DNA from: Filomicrobium sp.
GTDB taxonomy: Bacteria > Pseudomonadota > Alphaproteobacteria > Rhizobiales > Hyphomicrobiaceae
NCBI GenBank assembly: GCA_017792465.1
Contig: CP051234.1
Coordinates: forward strand, 3,814,501-3,878,500
DNA length: 64,000 nt
Direction: 5' to 3'
Part shown: piece after piece, positions 20,776 through 29,779 of the stretch
How the letters are laid out: every line of letters begins with the position of its first letter
Numbering within the stretch: the stretch's first letter is position 1
The notes under the pieces: model-generated
What the model was told of the DNA's origin: nothing
The model's input: the letters and a program-made list of their open reading frames with translations, nothing else
Database searches by the model: none
Position numbers and translations under genes: made by a program

Positions 20776-23700
20776 TTAGGCCTGCATGATGTCCGGGTTC
20801 ACCGTGATATCGATCTGGCCGATCAGCGCGGCGGCGTCGCTGTCGGAGTCCTGCAGTGCGAGATCGAAACTCATATCGACCGAGCTGCCTTGGTCCACTG
20901 TTTCGACGGAGAATTCGCTGACCGAGAATTTACCGTCACTGCTGTATCTGGAGCCGGACCCGCCGTTGAGGATTTCCAGGCGGTCGTAACCGTTTGCGGT
21001 CTTGGTTAAGACCGAATAGCCCTCCAGAAGGTTGTCGATTTCCACAGTTCCGGCGAGGGGACCGCCAGTTCGGAAATCAACAGAGATGAAACCGAAGTTC
21101 GTATCGCCTGTAGCGGTGCCAATGAGATTACCCATGGCATTGAAGATTTGAACCTCGGTGATCGCCACGCGGGGGTCGTTATTGAAGTTATGCATGCCGC
21201 CTGGTGCCGACGAGTTAATCGGCGATTGGTTGGGACCGCCTTCGCCGGCGTCGTATGCAGCCAAGATAATTTCGGCAGTTGAACCTTGAGCGACCTGGTC
21301 AATCGTGAACTTGAACCCGTTCACAGTCTCATGGTCGTTGATCGTGAAACCGTTGTTGCTTGGGCCGCCGCCGTTACCATGGAAGGTGAAGTCACCGAAG
21401 TCGATGCGTAGACCTTCATCGGGGTTGGCGATGTCAATGAATTGGCCGCCAACGCCGACATCATCGTTGTCGCTGTTGATGGAGTCTTCATTGATCGGGG
21501 TGAACAGCAGCTCAAGACTGGTGCCGGACTCCCCGATGATGGCAAACGGCGGGTTGCCGGGCTGGCCATCGTTGAGGTTCGTAAACGTCACCCCTGCGCC
21601 GGTGTCGATCGGTTCGAAGATCTTGACGGTATATTTGTCGTTCGATTGGTTCAGATCGCCGTCGAGGTTCAAGGTGACCGAGAAGATCCTGGTGCCGCCC
21701 ATCATGGGATTGCCGGTCCAGCCTTCTACCACCGTGTCATTGTTTGACACGTAAAGGATGATCGGATCGCCATCTGAAGTTAGCTCGACGGTCTGCCCAT
21801 CGATTTCGCCGGTTGCGTGGGTGACACCGCTGACGACATTGGCGAATGTCAGTGTGCCGGGCTGATCTGCGCCGACGTTATCGTCGATGTTGCCGTCGGT
21901 ATCGAGGGCTGCCATCGCTATCGCGTAGCTGGAGTTCGCCAGCGATGTTGAATATGGATTGATGGCGATCGGAAGGTCATCATCGACGGAGAGGTTGATC
22001 GTCCCCATCGCGGGCATGACGTCGTCAGCATCACGAACTTCATAGTTGAGGGTGAAGTCGAGATTGTCCTCAGTGCCTGATGATGGGTGATCCAAGTTTG
22101 TCAGCAGCGTCACGAAGTAGGCGCCAGTGGTGGTGTTGACCGTGACGTTGAAGACGTCTTTCGTACCGTCGTTTGCGGTTAAAATGCTACCGTCCATGTT
22201 GGGGGTGAAGGTGTATCCGGCAGGACCCGAACCGCCCGTCAGCTTGATGGACCCGGCACCGTCGGGACCGAAGTCATGAGGAAGGGTGCCCGAAACGTTT
22301 TGTGGTGCATCGTCTCCTGCGGCGTTGTCCATATTGCCGGCGGGCAGGTCGTCTTCGTCGATGACGACGTCGATTGTGCCAGCCGTTGCGGTTGTTTCCA
22401 AATCGAGGTCGAGCTTGATTTGAGTCGTTGCCGTGTCGCCGTCGCCATCCTTGATGGAGACATCAAAGATGAACTCGATCGGGTTCATCATGACAGGGTC
22501 GACCGTACCGATTTGCGAGATGACGTAGTTGCCGCTCGCTGGATCCAGCGTCACCTTCAAAATCGCGTCAGTCCCCTGCTTGACGATGAGATCGGCGCCG
22601 GAGAGCTCATAGGTGAAGCCAGCCGGAGCTCCCGTTACCAGCAGGGCTGCCATTTCGCCGTTCCCATCTGCGCCATAGTCGGCGACGATGGTTCCGGCTG
22701 CCAGTTGGCCCGAAACCGTCGAGACGAGAGTGCTTGAAAGTTGGTTCAAGTCGGTGACGATAACCGCGTTGTCTTCGGCGGGCGTAACACCATTGTAGGC
22801 GATTGGGTTGAGGTCTGTTGCCGAAATCCCGGTCCCCATGCCCAGAGCAAGCGACACGATGTCGTTTGCATCGAGGAAGCTTTCCCAAGCCACTTCTTCG
22901 CCGCTGTCAATGCCGGTTGAATTCGGATTCGGATCACCATCCGACAGGAAGTATGAAACGTTCTGGCCACCGACGATCTTACCCGCATCAGCAAATGCCG
23001 ATTGGGCCTCTGCGAGGGCATCATCGAAATTGGTGCTGCCTCCAGGTCCGCCGAGTGTTGTATTGATCAACGTCTTTGCGGCATCAGCCGTTGTCCAGAC
23101 TGGTCCAAGCTCCTGGCCGCTGCTGTTGAAGCTGATGATACGCACCATGACGTCGCCGAGCGCATCGTACTGATCGATTAGGTCAACCATCGCCAACTTC
23201 GCCGCGTCAAGGCGGTTCAGCATGCCTATCCCTGAGGGATCATTCATGCTGCCAGAGTTGTCGATGATCAACATCAGGTTGGTTGAGATTGATCCGGCTG
23301 TTGCCGTTTCTTCTGCGCAGCCGCCGACCGGGATATCGTCGTCGATGACGGCTTGGAAAGAGGTTGTCGCTTCTTCCATGCAGTCATCGGTGATGGTCAC
23401 GCCGACGTTGAAGGTCAGGTCGTCTTCGTAACCTGGATTGCTGCCATGGTGTTCGACGGCTTGTTCGAGGCTCAGTTCGTAATCGAAGCCGGTTGCCGTC
23501 AGGTTGGTGACGGCGATGGTGAAGACCACATCCATCGGATCGGTGCCATAACCGGTTAACGTGTTGGACATGGCGTCCCAGGTGGTGGTGATGGCCGTGC
23601 CGTCGAGCTTGGTGAAGTTGGGGGCGGCATCAAGAACGACGGTTGCCGTCGTCGCACCTGCGCTCAGCGTATAGGCGATCGAACCGGTCGGGACCGGCAT

Positions 23701-26304
23701 TGCGAGGTCACCGTTCGCGCTGTCGTTGTTGCCGATCATCGGCAGATCGTCTTCATCCACGGACACGTTCGTCGGTGCGGTGTCAACGACGATGTCGCTG
23801 CCCGTGACAGTGATCGTGAAGGTAGATTCGACGAGGTCGCCCTCGCTGTCTGTGATGTAGTATTGGAAAGTTTCGACCAGCGTTTCGCCAATATCTAGAT
23901 CGGCTGCAGCCGTTGCGTTCTGGTACGTGAACAAACCGCCGTTAACGCGGGTGAGCGTTCCGCCCATGTCGCCTGTTCCGGCGATGCCTGCGCCGCCGAC
24001 CATGTCGGCGCCAAAATCGTTATTGTAGAGAGACCCGAAATCGATGTCGTAGCCGTCCTTGGCATCGCATTCGGTGATCGATGCGAAATCCGGGAATGGC
24101 GTTGGAGCCGGGATGTCGTCATCGATCAGGGCCTGGAACGAGGTCGTCGCTTCTTCGTTGCAGTCGTCGGTGATGGTGACATTGACGTCGAACGTCAAAT
24201 CATCTTCGAAGCCCAGGTCGGTGCCCAAGTGTTTGACGGCCTGGGAGAGCGATAATTCGTAATCGAAGCCGGTTGCCGTCAGATTGGTGACGGCAATGGT
24301 GAAGACGACGTCCATCGGGCTCGTGCCATAACCCGTCAACGTGTTGGTCATGGCGTCCCAGACGGCGGTGATGGCTGTGCCGTCGAGTTTGGTGAAGGTT
24401 GGCGTTGCCGCAAGAACGACGGTTGCCGTCGTTGCGCCTGCGCTCAGCGTGTAGGCGATTGAGCCCGTCGGGACCGGCGTCAGGAGATCGCCGTCCGCGT
24501 TGTCGCCAACGCCTTTTGGCAGGTCGTCTTCGTCGACCGAGACGTCGGTCGGTGCCGTGTCGATGACGATATCCGTGCCGGAGGTCGTTACCGAAAATGT
24601 GGCCTGCGATGAATCGTTGTCGCCATCGTAGATCGTATAGGTAAAGGTCTCATAAAGAGAGTCGCCGATGTCGAGGTCGGCGGCGGCCGTCGTGTTGGTG
24701 TAGGTGATGTTGCCCATCATATCGATGGTCACCGTACCGCCCATGTCGCCCGTCGGGCTGACGACGATCGCCGGATTGCCCTGCTCGTCGGATCCGAACG
24801 TGTCGTTGGCCAGAAGGTCTGAGATGTTGCCGATGACAACGCCAGTGTTGGTGTCGCATTCGCCGACAGAGGCGAAGTCGTCGTCATCGTTGGCCATCAG
24901 GCCGTCGTCTTCGAACTTGATGACGCCGTTGAGGCTGACGTAGGCGACGTCGGTGTCGCCGACGCTATCACCGTCTGTGACGGTAAGCTTGACCTGGATG
25001 AGGTCGTCGGCGAGGACGGCGGGAGAGGTCGCTTCGTCGTGGTCCATCGGGTCGTCGTGGTAGACGGCGCGGAACTGGGTCAGCTTAGTCGTGCCCGTGT
25101 CGACGTCGATCTCCAGGCGGAAGGAGACCGGCCCCATGGCTCCACCGACGCGGCCCTCGATGGTGTAATCGTCGACTGCGTAAAGCAGGATGCTCGTCAT
25201 GGAGCCGTGGTCGTCGAGGCCACTATCACTGCCGTCTCCCATGGCGAGGAGAAGTTCAAATTTTTTCGAACCCATGGCGGCGGGGCCATCGGCGCCGAAC
25301 GTGGAGGCGTCGTCGAAAAGCTGAGCTGCCGTGAGCGTCGACATGCCCAGATCGCCGCCTGGCGCATCGGTCTCGTTCATGTCGGCGGCGACGCCGTCGG
25401 TTTCGTCGACGAGCAGCATGGCGCCGGGTTTGAGGGTCAGCGCGGCGGTCGGAACATCATCCTTGACGGAGATATCGATGGTGTCGCTGGCGTGGCTGCC
25501 GTCTTCGTCTTCGAGTTCGACCGATACGCTTTCAAAGACAAAGTCCTTGTCTTGGGTCGTGTGATCCAGCGTGTTGTCGGTCAACTCGAACTTATACTCG
25601 ATGACGTACGTGTCGAAGGCCGTCTTCGTCAGCCCGGTGATGGTGATTTGACCGTACTGGGTATTGATTGGCGTGCCGATGATGCCGGGGACGGCGCCAT
25701 TTCCGTCGATGACGGTGACGCCAGCGATCTTGAGGAACTTGAACCCGTCGCGTGCCGTCACTTCAAACGAGTTCGGTGAGGTCAGAAGTTTGTCGTCCGG
25801 ATTGGACCCGTCGGGAAGGTTTTCCTCACAGACCAAATGGTTGGCGCCTTGCACGCCGAGACCATTGATCTCGACATCGTCGTCGGTGCCGAAGATCTTG
25901 ATCCGGAGCGCCGAAAATTTCTTGAGAAAGCCGTTGGTGACTTTGTAACGGAAGACTTCACGCAGCATTTCGCCTTCGCTCAGGCCTTGGACGGCGGCAA
26001 AAGCATTCGGGCGCTGTTTTTCGCCATAGAGCTTGTATTTGTAGACGCCGTTTTTGCGCAAGACGAGGGCGCCGAACTTCCCGTAATAGATCCCCGGTTT
26101 ATCGACCTTGAGATGTACACCGACATCGGCTCGGTCGGCGAATTTGCCAAATGGAGCGCCGTTATGGGGGATCGTCTTGAAGACGTTGCCCATCGCCATT
26201 TCCGGGCCATCTTCTTTGACCCAGTTTGAGTCGACCTTAGTAAAGATTTTTTTGAAGAGCGGATTCCGCTCGCACAGTTCCTTGAACGTCAGCCTGCGAA
26301 CCAT
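20776..26304 (-). CDS. Giant secreted adhesin, VCBS/T1SS-143-type repeats with VWA domain
   Basis: 1842 aa, acidic and Asp/Gly/Thr-rich, no Sec signal, as in type-I-secreted surface adhesins. The basic N-terminus (MVRRLTFKELCERNPLFKKI) is followed by cadherin/VCBS-like beta domains, each containing VDEDDLP and DDDIP signatures. Two ~260-residue tandem copies occupy about 470-730 and 735-990. A von Willebrand factor A domain follows (about 1005-1180) with an intact MIDAS start DNSGSMN and SDGDPN. More VCBS-like domains lead to a C-terminus ending GQIDITVNPDIMQA, a probable ABC-transporter secretion region. It probably mediates surface attachment. No LapBCE-type exporter genes are nearby. Unusually for this class it has about seven cysteines, several at equivalent places in the repeats (ECD, DDC). 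Confidence 0.88.
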   Translation of the reverse strand: MVRRLTFKELCERNPLFKKIFTKVDSNWVKEDGPEMAMGNVFKTIPHNGAPFGKFADRADVGVHLKVDKPGIYYGKFGALVLRKNGVYKYKLYGEKQRPNAFAAVQGLSEGEMLREVFRYKVTNGFLKKFSALRIKIFGTDDDVEINGLGVQGANHLVCEENLPDGSNPDDKLLTSPNSFEVTARDGFKFLKIAGVTVIDGNGAVPGIIGTPINTQYGQITITGLTKTAFDTYVIEYKFELTDNTLDHTTQDKDFVFESVSVELEDEDGSHASDTIDISVKDDVPTAALTLKPGAMLLVDETDGVAADMNETDAPGGDLGMSTLTAAQLFDDASTFGADGPAAMGSKKFELLLAMGDGSDSGLDDHGSMTSILLYAVDDYTIEGRVGGAMGPVSFRLEIDVDTGTTKLTQFRAVYHDDPMDHDEATSPAVLADDLIQVKLTVTDGDSVGDTDVAYVSLNGVIKFEDDGLMANDDDDFASVGECDTNTGVVIGNISDLLANDTFGSDEQGNPAIVVSPTGDMGGTVTIDMMGNITYTNTTAAADLDIGDSLYETFTYTIYDGDNDSSQATFSVTTSGTDIVIDTAPTDVSVDEDDLPKGVGDNADGDLLTPVPTGSIAYTLSAGATTATVVLAATPTFTKLDGTAITAVWDAMTNTLTGYGTSPMDVVFTIAVTNLTATGFDYELSLSQAVKHLGTDLGFEDDLTFDVNVTITDDCNEEATTSFQALIDDDIPAPTPFPDFASITECDAKDGYDIDFGSLYNNDFGADMVGGAGIAGTGDMGGTLTRVNGGLFTYQNATAAADLDIGETLVETFQYYITDSEGDLVESTFTITVTGSDIVVDTAPTNVSVDEDDLPMIGNNDSANGDLAMPVPTGSIAYTLSAGATTATVVLDAAPNFTKLDGTAITTTWDAMSNTLTGYGTDPMDVVFTIAVTNLTATGFDYELSLEQAVEHHGSNPGYEDDLTFNVGVTITDDCMEEATTSFQAVIDDDIPVGGCAEETATAGSISTNLMLIIDNSGSMNDPSGIGMLNRLDAAKLAMVDLIDQYDALGDVMVRIISFNSSGQELGPVWTTADAAKTLINTTLGGPGGSTNFDDALAEAQSAFADAGKIVGGQNVSYFLSDGDPNPNSTGIDSGEEVAWESFLDANDIVSLALGMGTGISATDLNPIAYNGVTPAEDNAVIVTDLNQLSSTLVSTVSGQLAAGTIVADYGADGNGEMAALLVTGAPAGFTYELSGADLIVKQGTDAILKVTLDPASGNYVISQIGTVDPVMMNPIEFIFDVSIKDGDGDTATTQIKLDLDLETTATAGTIDVVIDEDDLPAGNMDNAAGDDAPQNVSGTLPHDFGPDGAGSIKLTGGSGPAGYTFTPNMDGSILTANDGTKDVFNVTVNTTTGAYFVTLLTNLDHPSSGTEDNLDFTLNYEVRDADDVMPAMGTINLSVDDDLPIAINPYSTSLANSSYAIAMAALDTDGNIDDNVGADQPGTLTFANVVSGVTHATGEIDGQTVELTSDGDPIILYVSNNDTVVEGWTGNPMMGGTRIFSVTLNLDGDLNQSNDKYTVKIFEPIDTGAGVTFTNLNDGQPGNPPFAIIGESGTSLELLFTPINEDSINSDNDDVGVGGQFIDIANPDEGLRIDFGDFTFHGNGGGPSNNGFTINDHETVNGFKFTIDQVAQGSTAEIILAAYDAGEGGPNQSPINSSAPGGMHNFNNDPRVAITEVQIFNAMGNLIGTATGDTNFGFISVDFRTGGPLAGTVEIDNLLEGYSVLTKTANGYDRLEILNGGSGSRYSSDGKFSVSEFSVETVDQGSSVDMSFDLALQDSDSDAAALIGQIDITVNPDIMQA
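23332..24100 (-). repeat. Adhesin tandem repeat, second copy
   Basis: Encodes the second of two ~260-residue units of the adhesin. Stretches such as GSIAYTLSAGATTATVVL and NLTATGFDYELSL are nearly identical to the first copy, and the DNA is also highly similar. This suggests a recent duplication or ongoing gene conversion. Confidence 0.75.
24112..24893 (-). repeat. Adhesin tandem repeat, first copy
   Basis: Encodes the first ~260-residue unit, from the ECDTNTGV region through QALIDDDIPAP. The period relative to the second copy is about 780 bases. The last ~150 residues of the units are far more similar than the first ~90, so conversion may have acted on part of the unit only. Confidence 0.75.
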
Positions 26305-26731
26305 TTGACAACACCTTCGCGCGGGGGAGGAGACAACTGAAAGCCCGGCCGCCAGTGGCTGATCGTTTCTGCGAATGAGTGTGGAAACTCGTGCTTCTTC
26401 AAGCCGCTGTGCGGCCGCGCGAATACCGCGACCTAAAACAGGGCTAGCATTTATCGCTTGTTAAGATTGGGGTAAGCGTCTGTTTAGCTTAACGAGAAAT
26501 ATTGATTATCGACCGGTTTCTGGGCCGCATTTTTCGGGGGCTTTCCACTTAAATTCAGAAGGCTTCACAGCTGAATATTTGGCTGATTTTATGCTCTATT
26601 CTTCAGCGCGATTTGAATAGATTTTTGCTCTTAACCCAGATGCAAGTTGCGCGGCATTGCGCGCTTCTGTTTCGATTTGGGACAAGGCAATTTCGAACCA
26701 TGATTAACACAGAGCCGCTGCAACCCATGGC
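26305..26731. other. Intergenic region upstream of the adhesin
   Basis: About 430 AT-richer bases that must contain the adhesin promoter (minus strand). GAAGG about ten bases before the adhesin ATG is its likely ribosome site. A 6-bp inverted repeat GTTAAG/CTTAAC flanks 26460-26492. I see no gene or RNA in it. Confidence 0.4.
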
Positions 26732-27244
26732 TTAGCTGCGAGCGCAGATTTCGATGAGCGCTTTGAGGGTATTCATGTTGCGGGCGGTGCCTTCTCTCGC
26801 AGCGGGGATTTTCAATTTCGACCGTCCCATCCCGCTGGGGTAGAAGACATAGATCTCGCGTTTGCCGAGGTGCAATTGTTCGTCACTCTCGCCGGTTGAG
26901 CTTTCGATGGCGTCGCCTGCCGGGGGCTTGTCCAGAAAGATCGCATAAGTGTGTTTTGGGTTTGCGGTCGGGAATGGATTGGCGGCTAGAACTGCGGCCA
27001 TTTCTTTTGCGGTTCTGACAATGACGGCAACAGGCTTGCCTGCATATTTGAGAAGTCTCTTCTCCAGTTCCTTCTTGACCGACCCCGCACTCTTCGAAGT
27101 TGAAAATACGACGTTGCCGCTTGCGATATAGGTTGTCGCGTCGGTGAAGCCCGCGTCAGCGCACATGGCGCGCAATTCGGACATGGGAAGCTTACCGGTT
27201 CCGCCAACGTTTACGGCTCTGAGCAATGCGACGTATATGGTCAT
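26732..27244 (-). CDS. DUF1697 family protein
   Basis: 170 aa, soluble. It starts MTIYVALLRAVNVGGTGKLP, the signature opening of DUF1697 proteins (Y-x-ALLR-x-VNVGG), and has the family's later ASGNVVF and YPSGMGRSKL motifs. The biochemical function of the family is unknown. The gene is complete, stands alone, and is divergent from the dicarboxylate symporter gene. Confidence 0.9.
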   Translation of the reverse strand: MTIYVALLRAVNVGGTGKLPMSELRAMCADAGFTDATTYIASGNVVFSTSKSAGSVKKELEKRLLKYAGKPVAVIVRTAKEMAAVLAANPFPTANPKHTYAIFLDKPPAGDAIESSTGESDEQLHLGKREIYVFYPSGMGRSKLKIPAAREGTARNMNTLKALIEICARS

Positions 27245-27427
27245 CCGTCCAATCCATAGCGTTGCAGGGCGGGCCGTTTCTGCCTGTTATGGTAGCGTAT
27301 GCGCGTTTCGATTGCCCTATTATTTGGCGGGGCAAAAATTTGGTCGGAAGTTTTTGTCAGCTGCTGCTGTTCGTGCCATGCTCCGTTCTAAGAAAATCGA
27401 TCGAAATTCATAGCAGGAGCAAGCCCC

Positions 27428-28795
27428 GTGGCAACGAGCGTCGCACAGGAAGGGCCGAAGCCGGGAATGTCTCTTACAACAAAGATCGTGATCGGGATGG
27501 TCGCGGGGCTTGTTGTCGGCATTCTCTTCAACGCGCTGAAAATCCCGTTCATTGACCAGCATATCGTCGGCGGTCTGTTCGCCATGATCGGCAAGATGTT
27601 CGTCAACGCCTTGAAAATGCTGGTCGTGCCGCTCGTGATATTTTCGTTGATCTGCGGTGTGACCGGCATTGGCGACATTCGCCTGCTCGGGCGCGTGGGC
27701 GGCAAATCCTTCGTGCTCTACCTGAGTACGACGGCGATTGCGATCTCGGTTGCCATTTTGCTGGCGCTGATTGTCGGGCCCGGCAAGGGGTTCGAAATGG
27801 AAGGCGTCAATGTGACGGGCGTGTCCGGCAAAGAAGCGCCAAGTGTCTGGGATGTCTTCGCCGGGATTGTGCCAACCAACCCCATTGCAGCGTTCGCGAA
27901 TGGCGAAATGCTGCAGATCATCTTTTACGTGATCCTGGTTGGGATCGCGGCGCTGATGTTGGGAGACAAGTCGCACGGCTTTGTTGAGGCGTGCGAATAT
28001 ATGAACGAGCTCATGATGAAAGTCGTTGAGATCGTCATGGCGTTTGCGCCTTATGGCGTGTTTTGTCTCATTGCGAAGACGTTCGCCGAACAGGGTATTG
28101 AGCTCTTCATCCCGGTGCTTGCCTATGTCTTCACGCTCGTCAGTGCGCTGCTGTTGCACCTTTTCGTGACGTTGATGGTCATGTTGAAGGTATTTACCGG
28201 GCTCGACCCGATCATGTTCCTGCGCAAGATCCGTCCAGCGCAGATCTTCGCTTTCTCGACGGCCAGTTCGAACGCGACCATTCCGGTGACGTTCCGGTGT
28301 GTGACACAAAGGATGGGGGTGGACAACTCGGTTGCTTCCTTCACCGTTCCTTTCGGCGCAACGATCAACATGGACGGCACCGCCATCATGCAGGGCGTGG
28401 CGACGGTTTTCCTGGCCAATGTCTATGGGATCGAATTGGGGCTCGTCGGCTATGTGACGGTGATCGGCATGGCAGTGCTCGCGTCAATCGGTACCGCCGG
28501 CGTACCCGGTGTCGGGCTCGTCATGTTGACGATGGTGCTCGGGCAGGTCGGACTTCCCATCGAAGGGATCGCGCTGATCCTGGGCGTCGATCGGCTGATG
28601 GATATGATCCGCACGGTGGTCAACATTTCCGGCGACGCGGTTGTGACGACGATTGTCGCCAAGACGGAAGGTCAGGTGGACCTCGCTGTCTACCAAGATC
28701 CCGAGGCCGGGACGCAGCACGAGGGTGAGCTTGATATCGACGAAGGCGCCGAAGAGCGGCTTGCCAAGATCGTGCATCACGAAAAAGCCGATTAA
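27428..28795 (+). CDS. Sodium/proton:dicarboxylate symporter (DAACS family)
   Basis: 455 aa inner-membrane carrier of the GltP/DctA family for C4-dicarboxylates or acidic amino acids. The GTG at 27428 is chosen because AGGAG lies eight bases upstream. Eight membrane helices are visible, with the serine-rich re-entrant loop as STASSNATIPVTFRC and the substrate and cation motif FGATINMDGTAIMQG. The second hairpin GTAGVPGVG and the substrate-binding helix with DRLMDMIRTVVNISGD, whose Arg and Asp coordinate acidic substrates, are present. It lies next to a two-component pair but is convergent with the regulator gene, so co-regulation is not implied. Confidence 0.93.
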   Translation: MATSVAQEGPKPGMSLTTKIVIGMVAGLVVGILFNALKIPFIDQHIVGGLFAMIGKMFVNALKMLVVPLVIFSLICGVTGIGDIRLLGRVGGKSFVLYLSTTAIAISVAILLALIVGPGKGFEMEGVNVTGVSGKEAPSVWDVFAGIVPTNPIAAFANGEMLQIIFYVILVGIAALMLGDKSHGFVEACEYMNELMMKVVEIVMAFAPYGVFCLIAKTFAEQGIELFIPVLAYVFTLVSALLLHLFVTLMVMLKVFTGLDPIMFLRKIRPAQIFAFSTASSNATIPVTFRCVTQRMGVDNSVASFTVPFGATINMDGTAIMQGVATVFLANVYGIELGLVGYVTVIGMAVLASIGTAGVPGVGLVMLTMVLGQVGLPIEGIALILGVDRLMDMIRTVVNISGDAVVTTIVAKTEGQVDLAVYQDPEAGTQHEGELDIDEGAEERLAKIVHHEKAD

Positions 28796-28882
28796 ATCCG
28801 GCTGCGTGAGAAGTCCAACTCGGCGGGTCGATGTTCGTGCCGTTCCGGTTGTGAGCTTGGATTGGTGTTTGGGCGTTGGCCG

Positions 28883-29620
28883 TCAGGAGGCTTCGTCACG
28901 GTAGCGTGTGACGTCTTCGGCCAGGCAATATCCGGCACCGTGGATGGTCTTGATCAGCTTAGGTTGGGCTGGGTCGGTTTCGAGCTTCTTGCGCAAGCGC
29001 ATGATGTGAACGTCGACGGCGCGATCGCTGACGCAGGCTGATGGCCCGCGGGCCAGATCGAGCAGGCGGTCACGGGTCAGGACCGTGCGCGGCTGCTCGA
29101 CGAAAGCACGCAGCATATCGAATTCGGTGCTGGTCAGGCCGGGATCGGCGTCGGTCTCGTGATGGAAGACCGTGCGGGTTGCCATATTCATGATCCAATC
29201 CCCGAATTGCAGGATCGTCTGGCCGGGTTCGGCCTGATGGCGCGCGAGGGCTTCACGTTTGGTTCGCCTCAGCACCGTGCGGATGCGCGCGACCAGTTCG
29301 CGTGGTTCGAAGGGCTTGGTGACATAGTCGTCGGCGCCAAACTCCAGGCCGAGGATCTTGTCGTAGGTTTCATTGCGGATCGACAGGACGATGACGGGAA
29401 TGTCGGAGTCGCGCCGCAGTTCGCGCGTCAGGTCGAAGCCATCGGCATCAGGCAATCCGACATCCAGGACGCACAGATCAACCTGGTTGGAAGCGAGCAC
29501 CTCCCGCATTTCGCGTCCGCTGGCGGCACAAAGCGGTTCGAAGCCTTGCGATCCCAGATAGCGTTCCAGCAGCGAAGTGATTTGGGGATCGTCATCGACG
29601 ACCAAGATGCGCGGGTTCAT
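28883..29620 (-). CDS. OmpR/TorR-type response regulator
   Basis: 245 aa from the ATG at 29620 (MNPRILVVDDDPQITSLLER), with GGA eight bases upstream; the open frame extends far upstream without support. The receiver is at about 4-120 (phospho-Asp in LCVLDVGLPDADG, Lys in DDYVTKPFE). The OmpR winged helix at about 145-235 has LTSTEFDMLRAF and a recognition-helix region VDVHIMRLRKKLE. It is divergent from the hybrid kinase gene 159 bases away, its likely partner. The downstream target may be the multihaem cytochrome operon, because phased direct repeats resembling TorR boxes precede it. Confidence 0.93.
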   Translation of the reverse strand: MNPRILVVDDDPQITSLLERYLGSQGFEPLCAASGREMREVLASNQVDLCVLDVGLPDADGFDLTRELRRDSDIPVIVLSIRNETYDKILGLEFGADDYVTKPFEPRELVARIRTVLRRTKREALARHQAEPGQTILQFGDWIMNMATRTVFHHETDADPGLTSTEFDMLRAFVEQPRTVLTRDRLLDLARGPSACVSDRAVDVHIMRLRKKLETDPAQPKLIKTIHGAGYCLAEDVTRYRDEAS

Positions 29621-29779
29621 GCGAAGTCCACTTTTTTGTGTCCCAACGCTTTTTACCGGATGGCGCAGGCCGAGCCAATGCGTCTTTGTTGGAGGGCAGG
29701 GACCGGTGTCGTCGTATGGCGTGTTAATCTTGATATATAGAGGGACGTCGTCAAGAGCGACCGATGGTATTGTCGATTT

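Noticed and set aside
27245-27427. Sigma-54 promoter or DctD site before the dicarboxylate symporter gene
   Set aside because: No TGGCAC-N5-TTGC match in the gap and no dctBD genes adjacent.
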